Shown here: positions 7,032 to 13,953 of the stretch, one piece after another
Numbering within the stretch: the stretch's first letter is position 1
How the letters are laid out: each line of letters begins with the position of its first letter
DNA from: an uncultured Clostridium sp.
GTDB lineage: Bacteria > Bacillota > Clostridia > Oscillospirales > Acutalibacteraceae
Assembly: GCA_934717555.1 (NCBI GenBank)
Contig: CAKUYY010000023.1
Span: forward strand, 1-21,408
Direction: 5' to 3'
DNA: 21,408 bases
The notes under the pieces: generated by a model
The model's database searches: none
What the model was told of the DNA's origin: nothing
What the model saw: only the letters and a program-made list of their open reading frames with translations
Translations under genes and position numbers: made by a program

Positions 7032-7838
7032 TTACTTTCCCAATTCTTCCGCACGCTGGGTACAGCGGTCCATGGCCTCCAATAACGCCTGGTAGAACCC
7101 TTTTTCTTCCAGAGCCTCCAGGGCTTTGAGAGTAGTGCCGCCTGGAGAAGATACCATCTTGATCAGTTCATCTGGGGTATAGCCGGATTCCTGAAGCATA
7201 CCGGCACTGCCCTCCAACGTTTTGCAAGTAAGCTGCAATGCCGCCTGAGAATCGATTCCCTGGCTTACTGCGTAATCAATGATAGCTTTGGCAAATAGAT
7301 AAACATATGCGGGACTACTGCCGTTGACGGCTATTACCGCATTCATTTTATCTTCTGTCAATACCGCTGTTTCTCCGGATGCTTCAAAGATCTCCTTGAC
7401 ACACTGGAATTGTTCTTCTGATACATGGTCCGCCCGACAAAGCGCCGTAGCCCCTTTGCCAATCAATAAAGGCGTATTTGGCATAACCCGTATCACAGGA
7501 CAATTTACGCCTAGTTCCCGGATAATATAAGAGATAGAAATACCAGCAGCAATGGAAACAAACAGCTTTTCCTGGGTGACACATTCCCGAACCCCTTGCA
7601 ATACTTCACTATAGTTCTGGGGTTTGACCGCCAAGAAAATGATATCGCTTTGTTTTACTACTTCCTGGGAACTCCCTGCCGCCTGCATACCTTGTTCCGC
7701 CAATTTTTCACACTTTTTTTGATCTACATCATAAAGGTTTATTTGTTCCGGAAGGTACTTTCCGCTCTTCAGCATTCCATGGATAATGGCCTGCGCCATG
7801 TTTCCAGCACCAATAAATCCAATTTTTACTTTTTGCAT
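7032..7838 (-). CDS. proC: Pyrroline-5-carboxylate reductase
   Basis: This enzyme catalyses the last step of proline synthesis, NAD(P)H-dependent reduction of pyrroline-5-carboxylate, in the cytosol. The 268-residue protein starts with the nucleotide-binding loop GFIGAGNMAQ at 7-16 and carries the C-terminal signature SSPGGTTLKAL at 230-240. Both are diagnostic, and the length is typical. Start choice: the frame stays open to 7892, but the ATG at 7838 puts the Rossmann loop at the right distance from the N-terminus and has AAGGCGGGTG upstream. The added 18 codons would overlap the promoter. proB and proA are not in this window. It is the first gene of the - strand run that continues into spoIIM. 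Confidence 0.95.
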   Translation of the reverse strand: MQKVKIGFIGAGNMAQAIIHGMLKSGKYLPEQINLYDVDQKKCEKLAEQGMQAAGSSQEVVKQSDIIFLAVKPQNYSEVLQGVRECVTQEKLFVSIAAGISISYIIRELGVNCPVIRVMPNTPLLIGKGATALCRADHVSEEQFQCVKEIFEASGETAVLTEDKMNAVIAVNGSSPAYVYLFAKAIIDYAVSQGIDSQAALQLTCKTLEGSAGMLQESGYTPDELIKMVSSPGGTTLKALEALEEKGFYQALLEAMDRCTQRAEELGK

Positions 7839-7863
7839 GATAACACCCGCCTTGTAATAGTAT

Positions 7864-7892
7864 ACTATAATACCTTTTTCACAAAAAATCAA
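7864..7892 (-). promoter_or_regulatory. Sigma-A promoter of proC
   Basis: On the - strand, TTGATT (7892-7887) and TATAGT (7869-7864) are 17 bases apart, about 20 bases upstream of the proC ribosome-binding region. This position also supports the 7838 start over a longer frame. Confidence 0.75.
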
Positions 7893-7982
7893 TGTTCCAG
7901 CACTATTTATTGAAAAAATCTATGGAAAATAGTTGAGTGATTATCTTCAATTTTTTCAATTTTTTGTTTTCATTGACTACGT

Positions 7983-8017
7983 AAAAACATAAACGCCCGA
8001 GCTTTTCGGGCGTTTAT
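7983..8017 (-). terminator. Terminator after the SCIFF maturase gene
   Basis: ATAAACGCCCGA (7989-8000) is complementary to TCGGGCGTTTAT (8006-8017), loop GCTTT. On the - strand the stem is followed by GTTTTTAC, a good T-run. It ends the leftward tgt-to-maturase gene group. Confidence 0.92.
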
Positions 8018-8040
8018 ATCCACAGATATCCTTGGATACC

Positions 8041-9405
8041 TTATTCCGCCAATGCCGCTTTCATCATGATAGCGCATTCCAGACGTTTCTTTTCCAGATC
8101 ACAGGAAATTTTGTGGGACTTTAAAATATCCCCTTCATACTGCCAGCTATTGGCGTTACATCCACCGCTGCAATAGAACTTTGCCCAACAATTTTTACAT
8201 TCTTTTTTGGTGTATACATTGGCCTTTGCAAATGTTTTCTTCATATCTTCCCGGAAAGAGCCGTCCCTGAGATCCCCCATTTTCCATTGGTCTTCACCCA
8301 CAAACTGATGGCAGGGGTAAATCTCCCCTTCCGGGGTTACCGCCACATATTCGTTGCCACAACCGCAGCCGCGCAGCCTCTTGATCGCACAGGGTCCCTG
8401 ATCCAAATCCAGCATAAAGTGGAAGAAATTAAATCCTTTTCCCTTTTTCTTCCGGTCAATTAAGGTTTTTGCCAAGGTTTCATATTCATCAAATACACGG
8501 GGAAGATCTTCCTCTTTGATGGAATAGTCCAGTTTGATATCTGATACTACAGGTTCCACGGAAACCTGGTCAAACCCTAGTTCCGCCATATGTAAGACAT
8601 CCTGGGTGAAGTCCAGGTTATATTTAGTGAAAGTCCCGCGGGCATAATAATCCTTGTCCCCCCGCTGAGCCACCAACTTTTGGTACTGAGGTACAATACG
8701 GTCATAGCATCCATCCCCATTGACCCGTACCCTCAGCCGATCATTGACTTCCTTGCGTCCATCCAAAGATAGTACCACATTGGACATTTCCCGATTGATA
8801 AAATCAATCTTGTCATCTGTGAGCAGCAGGCCGTTGGTGGTGATCGTAAAGCGGAATTTCTTATGGTTTGCTTCTTCCAGGCTTCTGGCATATTCCACCA
8901 CCTGCTTGACCACTTCAAAATTCATAAGAGGTTCCCCGCCAAAGAAGTCCACTTCTAGGTTGTGCCGGCTTCCCGAACGCTCTATCAGGAAATCAATGGC
9001 TTTTTTCCCGATCTCCAGCGGCATCAACATCCGTCCGCGGCCAAAATCTCCCTTTGCGGCAAAACAGTACTCGCAACGCAAATTGCAATCGTGGGCAATA
9101 TTAAGGCACATTGCTTTGACAGGGGCTTCCGTCATCATACTGGCAAAAGGTTCATAGGAATCGGAAGAAAACAGTTGGCCAGCCTGATAAAGAGCATAAA
9201 GTTCCTCATAAGTCTCTCTAAGCTCTTCTTCTGTGTATTTTCCTTTTAACGTTTGCACGACATTCTCAGGGATCTCCTTGTCCATTTCCCCTTCCCTGGG
9301 CAACAATTCCAAGATATCATAAGAGCAGTCATCCACCACATGTACCGCGCCGCTGTTGACATCCAGAACAATAGAATATCCATTTAATTTATACTGATGT
9401 ATCAT
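8041..9405 (-). CDS. scfB: Radical SAM/SPASM SCIFF peptide maturase (thioether cross-link forming)
   Basis: This is a 454-residue radical SAM enzyme. An N-terminal peptide-recognition region (about 1-85) precedes the SAM cluster motif CNLRCEYC, with Cys107, Cys111 and Cys114 as 4Fe-4S ligands. The SAM-contact motif FFGGEP follows. The SPASM domain has many cysteines (339, 347, 349, 365, 403, 406, 412, 416, 435) expected to hold two auxiliary 4Fe-4S clusters. Characterised relatives (Tte1186, CteB) make a cysteine-to-threonine thioether in the SCIFF precursor. The matching 45-residue precursor is encoded directly upstream (9529-9666), which makes the assignment firm. The ATG at 9405 has AGAAGG six bases upstream. 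The gene is separated from the precursor by a long inverted repeat and followed by a strong terminator. Confidence 0.95.
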   Translation of the reverse strand: MIHQYKLNGYSIVLDVNSGAVHVVDDCSYDILELLPREGEMDKEIPENVVQTLKGKYTEEELRETYEELYALYQAGQLFSSDSYEPFASMMTEAPVKAMCLNIAHDCNLRCEYCFAAKGDFGRGRMLMPLEIGKKAIDFLIERSGSRHNLEVDFFGGEPLMNFEVVKQVVEYARSLEEANHKKFRFTITTNGLLLTDDKIDFINREMSNVVLSLDGRKEVNDRLRVRVNGDGCYDRIVPQYQKLVAQRGDKDYYARGTFTKYNLDFTQDVLHMAELGFDQVSVEPVVSDIKLDYSIKEEDLPRVFDEYETLAKTLIDRKKKGKGFNFFHFMLDLDQGPCAIKRLRGCGCGNEYVAVTPEGEIYPCHQFVGEDQWKMGDLRDGSFREDMKKTFAKANVYTKKECKNCWAKFYCSGGCNANSWQYEGDILKSHKISCDLEKKRLECAIMMKAALAE

Positions 9406-9437
9406 AAGTTACCTTCTCCATTTAGACAGATAAAATC

Positions 9438-9497
9438 GTAGGGGCGGTCCTCAAACCATTTTCTAACAAGAAACAACGGTTTGGGGAAAGCCCCTAC
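9438..9497 (-). repeat. Long imperfect inverted repeat between SCIFF precursor and maturase
   Basis: GTAGGGGC (9438-9445) pairs with GCCCCTAC (9490-9497). Inside, TCC and CAAACC (9448-9456, one mismatch) pair with the region 9478-9487, and TTTCT/AGAAA arms (about 9460-9474) can cap it. The total is about 17-22 base pairs over 60 bases. On the - strand only GATTTTATC follows, a poor T-run; on the + strand TTTGTTTTT follows. It may attenuate maturase expression relative to the peptide, protect the short mRNA, or block antisense transcription. Confidence 0.75.
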
Positions 9498-9528
9498 TTT
9501 GTTTTTCTAGCCGCATAGCCGGGCCAGA

Positions 9529-9666
9529 TTACTTTTCACATTTCTGATTGGCAACTGTGCAGGAAGTTTTGCAGGCTGACTGGCAGGAAGCCTGGCACTC
9601 GCCGCAACCGCCTTTTACAGCGCTCTCTTTCAGATTTGCCTTGTTTAAAGTTTTGATGTGTTTCAT
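9529..9666 (-). CDS. scfA: SCIFF peptide precursor (six cysteines in forty-five residues)
   Basis: This 45-residue ribosomally synthesised precursor begins MKHIKTLNKANLKES, a conserved SCIFF leader. It has exactly six cysteines, at positions 21, 24, 28, 32, 36 and 43, in a core containing SACKTSCTVANQ. Cys32 and Thr37, the pair reported to be thioether-linked in the SCIFF peptide of Caldanaerobacter, are both present at those same positions. The start is certain: GGAGGA lies seven bases upstream of the ATG at 9666. An extended -10 promoter sits in the 67-base gap to the preceding gene. The product class is now grouped with ranthipeptides; the mature form and biological role in this organism are unknown. 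Its maturase is the next gene. Length, cysteine count and neighbour all match the family. Confidence 0.96.
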   Translation of the reverse strand: MKHIKTLNKANLKESAVKGGCGECQASCQSACKTSCTVANQKCEK

Positions 9667-9702
9667 TTTATTGTCCTCCGTTTCCTTTTAAAATACAAAC
9701 TT

Positions 9703-9711
9703 ATTATACCA
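9703..9711 (-). promoter_or_regulatory. Extended -10 promoter of the SCIFF precursor gene
   Basis: On the - strand the sequence reads TGGTATAAT (9711-9703), a perfect TGn-extended -10. The -35 region 17 bases upstream (TTTTCT) is poor, as extended -10 promoters allow. The precursor can therefore be transcribed independently of tgt-yajC. Confidence 0.65.
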
Positions 9712-9733
9712 CAAGTTCTGACAAAAGAAAACC

Positions 9734-10147
9734 TTATTTTCGTTTTGAACGCTTATTTACCCCGATAATTCCCCCAATAGCCCCCATGAGCATCATTAGA
9801 ATTCCCTTAATGAGGGCATATGTAGAAAAAGGAGTGCGGATAGCAATCACACTCACGAGGCAAACAATCGCAAAAAGCAGAAGACCGGATAAAATCCCAA
9901 ACAACAGGCCTTTCGTCCGTATTATCCTCACGGTAATATACCCGCCGATAAAGGCCCCCACTGCACAGGCTACCAATATCAAAGGCTGTATCATCGTCTG
10001 CGGGATTCTCTTGGAAATGACAAACAAAAGCGCAAAGAGAACCAAACACAGTATGCACACAACCCCGCCTATGGCAGTTCCCAATACAATAGATTTCACG
10101 GATCGGCCTATTCCTTGTGTTTCCCCATTTTTATCATAACTCAACAA
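9734..10147 (-). CDS. Small membrane protein, TIGR04086-like
   Basis: This is a 137-residue protein with four predicted membrane helices (about 19-44, 55-73, 80-101, 110-129), Gly-rich helices 2 and 4, and a basic C-terminus KRSKRK. The size, four-helix layout and position between yajC and the SCIFF gene match the clostridial family I know as TIGR04086. Its function is unknown; a role with the SCIFF system or the Sec machinery is inference from gene order. The start is TTG at 10147, with GGAGG five bases upstream; a second TTG follows immediately, at 10144, and could equally be used. There are 57 bases between yajC and this gene. Confidence 0.8.
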   Translation of the reverse strand: MLSYDKNGETQGIGRSVKSIVLGTAIGGVVCILCLVLFALLFVISKRIPQTMIQPLILVACAVGAFIGGYITVRIIRTKGLLFGILSGLLLFAIVCLVSVIAIRTPFSTYALIKGILMMLMGAIGGIIGVNKRSKRK

Positions 10148-10204
10148 GTACCCCTCCTTCGCACATCTGTTATCACATATATGCAGAAGGGCCCTCTCTT
10201 ATGA

Positions 10205-10549
10205 TTAAGATTCCGGGGTATCATGAACGGTATCGCAGCTGGCGACAGACCAACGTTTTACCCGAATTTTGCTGCGGTCAATACCGGTTTCGATAACGAG
10301 GGAATCTGTTTCCTCTTTGATGCTGACGATCTTTCCCATGATACCGCCGATAGTGGTAACCTCATCGCCGATCTGGAGATCCTGACGCATCTTTTCCTCT
10401 TTTTTTCTTCTCTTGTTTTGAGGACGGATCATGACAAAATACATAACGCCCACCAAAACGACAATCATAGCAAGGGAAATCCACATGCTACCGCCAGCAG
10501 CTGCGCTGGCATCTGCGGACAACAAAATACTGCTGTTCATTACAGACAT
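10205..10549 (-). CDS. yajC: Preprotein translocase subunit YajC
   Basis: This is a 114-residue single-pass membrane protein. It has a short N-terminus, one helix at about 23-41, then the hallmark RPQNKRRKKEE at 42-52 and a soluble domain with LQIGDEVTTIGGIMGKIVSI. YajC associates with SecDF and SecYEG and accessory membrane proteins in the cytoplasmic membrane. Two in-frame ATGs (10549 and 10540) share one GGAGG, three and twelve bases away; neither spacing is ideal and I keep the first. The gene follows tgt as in most bacteria. The secD and secF genes usually found close by are absent from this window. Confidence 0.94.
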   Translation of the reverse strand: MSVMNSSILLSADASAAAGGSMWISLAMIVVLVGVMYFVMIRPQNKRRKKEEKMRQDLQIGDEVTTIGGIMGKIVSIKEETDSLVIETGIDRSKIRVKRWSVASCDTVHDTPES

Positions 10550-10607
10550 ACACCTCCATAAATAATAGAATGATTATAGCAATAAAAAGACAAGCTTGCA
10601 AGCCTTT

Positions 10608-11738
10608 TTATATTCTCTGCCCCAAAATTTCTCTGTATTTTTGGTAAAAAGACTGGAAAGTTCCCTGATCCAGTTCCTGACGGATCCGTTCCATCAAAGT
10701 ATTATAAAAATAAATATTGTGCATAACACTCAAACGCATGGCCAACATTTCTCCACTTTTAAAAAGATGGCGGATATAAGACCGGGAAAAATGGCGGCAT
10801 ACCGGGCAATCACACTCTTCGTCCACAGGATGATCGTCCAATTCATATTTCGCGTTCATAAGATTCCGGATTCCCTGCCAGGTAAACAGATGCCCATGGC
10901 GGGCATTTCGGCTTGGCATCACGCAGTCGAATAGATCCACGCCGCGATAAACAGCTTCCAAGATATTGACAGGAGTTCCTACCCCCATCAGATAACGGAT
11001 TTTATCCTTTGGCATCTCCGGCTCTACTGCCTCTATGATCCGATACATTTCCTCGGCGCTTTCCCCTACCGCCAAACCTCCAATGGCATAGCCGTCCAAA
11101 TCAAGCTCCCGGATCGCCCGCATATGCTCAATACGCAGATCTTCATAAGTACTTCCTTGATTGATACCAAACAGCATCTGGTGGGGATTAATGGTATCTT
11201 CCAGCTGATTTAAGCGGTCCATTTCCGCCTTGCATCGATGGAGCCATCTGGTAGTACGGGCACAGGATTCCTTTACATAGGAATATTCCGCTGGGTTCTC
11301 AATACATTCATCGAAAGCCATGGCAATGGTAGAGGCCAAGTGGGACTGAATACGCATACTTTCTTCTGGCCCCATAAAAATCTTGTGGCCATCAATATGA
11401 GAGGCGAATGTAACCCCTTCCTCTTTAATATCCCGTAATTTGGATAAAGAAAAAACCTGAAACCCTCCGCTATCCGTTAGGATAGGTCCCTGCCATCCGG
11501 TAAACCGGTGTAGTCCCCCCATCTTCTTTACCACTTGATCTCCTGGACGCAAATGCAAATGATAAGTGTTGCATAGCATCACTTGGCATTTTAAATCCTT
11601 TAAGTCCAAAGCGGATACCGCGCCTTTGATGGCCCCACATGTGGCTACATTCATAAATCCCGGCGTTTGCACGGTGCCATGGGGGGTAGCCCATTGCGCT
11701 CTACGGGCCTGTCCTTCCTGCTTGAGAAGCTGATACAT
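10608..11738 (-). CDS. tgt: Queuine/preQ1 tRNA-guanine transglycosylase
   Basis: The enzyme exchanges guanine-34 of tRNAs for Asp, Asn, His and Tyr with preQ1, in queuosine synthesis. It is a 376-residue TIM barrel with the substrate loop LTDSGGFQVFSL (Asp89 as general acid/base), HIDG, the nucleophile Asp271 in DLFDCVMPSRNAR, and a zinc site from Cys309, Cys311, Cys314 and His340. All catalytic and metal residues are present. The ATG at 11738 has a weak upstream GGGAG/AGG. queA, its frequent neighbour, is not adjacent: the gene starts its own transcript with an extended -10 promoter. yajC follows after 58 bases, which include a GCTTGCAAGC palindrome flanked by A and T runs. Confidence 0.96.
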   Translation of the reverse strand: MYQLLKQEGQARRAQWATPHGTVQTPGFMNVATCGAIKGAVSALDLKDLKCQVMLCNTYHLHLRPGDQVVKKMGGLHRFTGWQGPILTDSGGFQVFSLSKLRDIKEEGVTFASHIDGHKIFMGPEESMRIQSHLASTIAMAFDECIENPAEYSYVKESCARTTRWLHRCKAEMDRLNQLEDTINPHQMLFGINQGSTYEDLRIEHMRAIRELDLDGYAIGGLAVGESAEEMYRIIEAVEPEMPKDKIRYLMGVGTPVNILEAVYRGVDLFDCVMPSRNARHGHLFTWQGIRNLMNAKYELDDHPVDEECDCPVCRHFSRSYIRHLFKSGEMLAMRLSVMHNIYFYNTLMERIRQELDQGTFQSFYQKYREILGQRI

Positions 11739-11802
11739 AAATCCTAATACTCCCTTTGTATGACTTGATGATAATCGACCATTGTTAAAAACTTGAATTT
11801 AT

Positions 11803-11831
11803 ATTATACCATGTCATTGTCACTATCACAA
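11803..11831 (-). promoter_or_regulatory. Promoter of tgt
   Basis: On the - strand, TTGTGA (11831-11826), a 17-base spacer ending in TGG, and TATAAT (11808-11803) form an extended -10 promoter. The leader is about 60 bases. The same TGGTATAAT string occurs at the SCIFF promoter. Confidence 0.72.
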
Positions 11832-11891
11832 CCAAAAAACTGGAATCTTTCCGAATCTTATCTTGAAAATAGAGTATTGTATCTGCCTTTT

Positions 11892-11921
11892 GTCATAGTA
11901 GCCGCGAAATATTCATATAGT
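11892..11921 (+). promoter_or_regulatory. Candidate sporulation-sigma promoter for the deacetylase
   Basis: GTCATAGT (11892-11899) and CATATAGT (11914-11921) are 14 bases apart and resemble the sigma-E pattern, with partial fit to sigma-G. It lies about 30 bases upstream of the preferred start at 11952, on the far side of the divergent tgt promoter. Pattern similarity only. Confidence 0.42.
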
Positions 11922-11951
11922 GGAATAGAAACGATCAGGACGGTGAAGCAT

Positions 11952-12758
11952 ATGTTCCTCATTATTAAAAAAAGGCAAATCGCTATGGCACTGTTATGCG
12001 TATTTTTATTGGCCGCTATTATCTTTTCCCTGGCCCGGATCCAGCCTCAAGCGGTGGAAACTTCCGCCGCCAATACCAACTGGGGACTCAGTTTTCAGGA
12101 AAAGGGAAAACCTCCTGTAGGAAACGCCACTTCAGAAACATTGAAAACATATAATGCCTATTATGTAGGGGATACCAGTCAGCCAGTCATTTATCTCACC
12201 TTTGACGCGGGATACGAGAATGGATACACGCCATCTATCCTAGATACCTTACAAAAGCATCAGGTCAAGGCTACTTTTTTTGTGGTGGGAAATTATATAC
12301 AAACTAGCCCTGATTTAGTAAAACGTATGGTAGAAGAAGGGCACATCGTGGGAAACCATACCTTTTCCCATCCAGATATGTCTAAAATTTCCGATATGGA
12401 ATCTTTCCGAAAGGAGATAGAATCCCTGGAAAAGTTATACCAGGAAACCACTGGTCAGGAAATGCAGAAATTTTATCGCCCTCCTCAGGGCAAATACAGC
12501 CAGCAAAATCTAGAATTAGCCAATGAATTGGGATATCATACCGTTTTCTGGAGTTTGGCTTATGTAGACTGGTATGTAGAAAAACAACCCACAAAAGAAC
12601 AGGCGTTTGAAAAACTGCTTCCAAGAATTCATCCCGGAGCCATTGTCCTTCTACACAGTACTTCCAAAACCAATGCGGAGATCCTGGATGAACTTTTAAC
12701 AAAATGGGAACAAGAGGGATATACATTCGGTACCTTAGATCAGTTATGTGCTTCTTAA
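11952..12758 (+). CDS. PdaA-like polysaccharide deacetylase (NodB fold)
   Basis: This 268-residue protein has one N-terminal membrane anchor or signal (about 10-27) and an exported NodB domain. Motif 1 is TFDAG at 83-87, motif 2 HTFSH at 136-140, motif 3 RPPQGKYS at 176-183, and the C-terminal LLHSTS has His235. The TFDxGYENG form of motif 1 and the overall length match PdaA, which removes acetyl groups from muramic acid for delta-lactam formation in spore cortex. Here the usual second, metal-binding Asp of TFDDG is Ala. Start choice: the frame is open from 11793, but the ATG at 11952 gives a normal signal-anchor and lies behind a sporulation-like promoter. The gene converges on rplL across a shared terminator. 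Deacetylase family is firm; PdaA rather than another NodB protein is likely. Confidence 0.85.
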   Translation: MFLIIKKRQIAMALLCVFLLAAIIFSLARIQPQAVETSAANTNWGLSFQEKGKPPVGNATSETLKTYNAYYVGDTSQPVIYLTFDAGYENGYTPSILDTLQKHQVKATFFVVGNYIQTSPDLVKRMVEEGHIVGNHTFSHPDMSKISDMESFRKEIESLEKLYQETTGQEMQKFYRPPQGKYSQQNLELANELGYHTVFWSLAYVDWYVEKQPTKEQAFEKLLPRIHPGAIVLLHSTSKTNAEILDELLTKWEQEGYTFGTLDQLCAS

Positions 12759-12772
12759 TTTCATGATAAGAA

Positions 12773-12804
12773 AAACGGCACAAGCCCCATAGCTTGTGCC
12801 GTTT
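12773..12804. terminator. Bidirectional terminator between the deacetylase gene and rplL
   Basis: AAACGGCACAAGC (12773-12785) is complementary to GCTTGTGCCGTTT (12792-12804), with a 6-base loop CCCATA. TTTCTT ends the + side, and a run of five Ts ends the - side (bases 12775-12771 of the + strand are A). It can stop both convergent transcripts. Confidence 0.92.
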
Positions 12805-12818
12805 CTTAATAAGTAAAC

Positions 12819-13196
12819 TTATTTTACTTCTACTTCTGCGCCAGCCTCGGTCAGCTTAGCCTTCAGAGCTTCAGCATCTTCCTTGGAAACGCCTTCCTTA
12901 ACGGTCTTCGGAGCCTCGTCTACCATAGCCTTGGCTTCTTTCAGGCCCAGACCAGTAACTTCACGAACAACCTTGATAACGGCGATCTTGTTGGCGCCAG
13001 CGCCCTTCAGAACAACGTCAAACTCGGTCTTCTCTTCAGCAGCGGCAGCAGCACCGGCAACCGGAGCAGCAGCAACAGCAACCGGAGCAGCAGCGGATAC
13101 GCCGAACTCCTCTTCCAGAGCTTTAACGAGCTCGCTGAGCTCCAGAACGGTCAGGGATTTTACATCTTCAATCAGCTTTACAACTTTATCAGACAT
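12819..13196 (-). CDS. rplL: 50S ribosomal protein L7/L12
   Basis: This is the stalk protein that binds translation factors, present as dimers on L10. The 125 residues form an N-terminal dimerisation helix (MSDKVVKLIEDV...), an Ala-rich hinge (about 37-58) and the C-terminal factor-binding domain starting EEKTEFDVVL and containing GLGLKEAKAMVDEAP. Start choice: ATG at 13196 with GGAGG eight bases upstream; an in-frame TTG at 13211 overlaps that ribosome-binding site and is not used. It is co-transcribed with rplJ, 51 bases upstream. The transcript ends immediately after it at a strong terminator, so rpoB does not follow. Confidence 0.98.
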   Translation of the reverse strand: MSDKVVKLIEDVKSLTVLELSELVKALEEEFGVSAAAPVAVAAAPVAGAAAAAEEKTEFDVVLKGAGANKIAVIKVVREVTGLGLKEAKAMVDEAPKTVKEGVSKEDAEALKAKLTEAGAEVEVK

Positions 13197-13247
13197 GTTA
13201 GTTACCTCCAAAATTTATTTTCAAAAATCTTTGGGAATTTTCCCATT

Positions 13248-13778
13248 TTATGCGCTTTGCTTTTCAGCAATTGCATTCAATGCAACAACCAGGCCCTTCA
13301 TAGTGCCGTTAAGCACAGTGACGAAACCAGTGATCGGAGCATTCAAGCCACCCAGAGCTTTGGCAACCAAAACTTCCTTGCTGGGCAGTTTAGCCAGGTT
13401 CTCTACCTCTGCCACATCAATGGTTTTTCCTTCCACAAATCCGGCTTTGGTTTTGATGCTCTTATTAGTCTCTGCAAATTTGCACAGAATACGAGCCGCA
13501 GCTACATGATCTTCCTTGCTGACAGCCAGAGCGGTGGTGCCCTCCAAAACGGGATCCAAACCCTCCAGGCCAGCTTCTTTGGCCGCACGGGACAACAGAG
13601 TATTTTTCACTACAAAATAATCTACGCCCGCCTCACGCAATTCTTTACGCAGTTTGGTATCGTCAGCAACATTAATGCCCTTGTAATCTACGATTACACC
13701 GGCACAAGCGCTCTTAAGCTTTTCTGTCAGTTCAGCAACAATTTGCTTTTTCTGCTCTAAAATCTTCTCGCTTGGCAA
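13248..13778 (-). CDS. rplJ: 50S ribosomal protein L10
   Basis: This is the stalk base protein that anchors L7/L12 dimers to 23S rRNA. At 176 residues it is a typical bacterial length. The N-terminal rRNA-binding domain shows IVDYKGINVADDTKLRKELREAGVDYFVVKNTL, and the C-terminus provides the L7/L12-binding helix. The start is TTG at 13778 with GGAGG ten bases upstream; an overlapping ATG in another frame is immediately followed by the wrong reading frame, and the L10 frame has a stop directly upstream. Expression is controlled by its own perfect-consensus promoter and an L10 leader/attenuator (13817-13954), by which L10 with L7/L12 represses its own synthesis in related bacteria. Confidence 0.97.
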   Translation of the reverse strand: MPSEKILEQKKQIVAELTEKLKSACAGVIVDYKGINVADDTKLRKELREAGVDYFVVKNTLLSRAAKEAGLEGLDPVLEGTTALAVSKEDHVAAARILCKFAETNKSIKTKAGFVEGKTIDVAEVENLAKLPSKEVLVAKALGGLNAPITGFVTVLNGTMKGLVVALNAIAEKQSA

Positions 13779-13814
13779 AATTCATTCACCTCCACAAAAT
13801 GGGATACATATCAC

Positions 13815-13849
13815 ACAAAAAGCCCCTTCCATACAACCGTGGAAGGGGC
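13815..13849 (-). terminator. Intrinsic terminator of the L10 leader (attenuator)
   Basis: GCCCCTTCCA (13822-13831) pairs with TGGAAGGGGC (13840-13849), loop of 8. On the - strand five Ts follow (13821-13817). It lies upstream of rplJ, so it acts as the conditional terminator of the leader. Confidence 0.9.
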
Positions 13850-13947
13850 GTAAAGATCCTACTTGCAAAATCTTCACTCTCATTCCTCGGCAGGCTGGAA
13901 TTCACCAATTATGCATATGCGCCTGCTGTCTTTGGAAAAGATCAGCT
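13817..13947 (-). promoter_or_regulatory. Ribosomal L10 leader RNA
   Basis: The - strand transcript contains AGACAGCAGGCG and, downstream, GCCTGCCGAGG. These form the AGCAGGC/GCCTGC helix and conserved loop of the Firmicutes L10 leader, with a further ATCTT/AAGAT closing helix. It sits between the rplJ promoter and the attenuator terminator. Binding of L10(L12)4 to this RNA is known for the family; it is inferred here. Confidence 0.88.
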
Positions 13948-13953
13948 TTTATT

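Noticed and set aside
11793..11951. A 53-residue N-terminal extension of the deacetylase
   Set aside because: It would place extra sequence before a normal signal-anchor, and it covers both the tgt promoter and a sporulation-like promoter.
12883..13760. Long + strand frames with Thr/Ser/Ala-rich translations
   Set aside because: They are mirror images of the Ala- and Lys-rich L7/L12 and L10 genes on the - strand.
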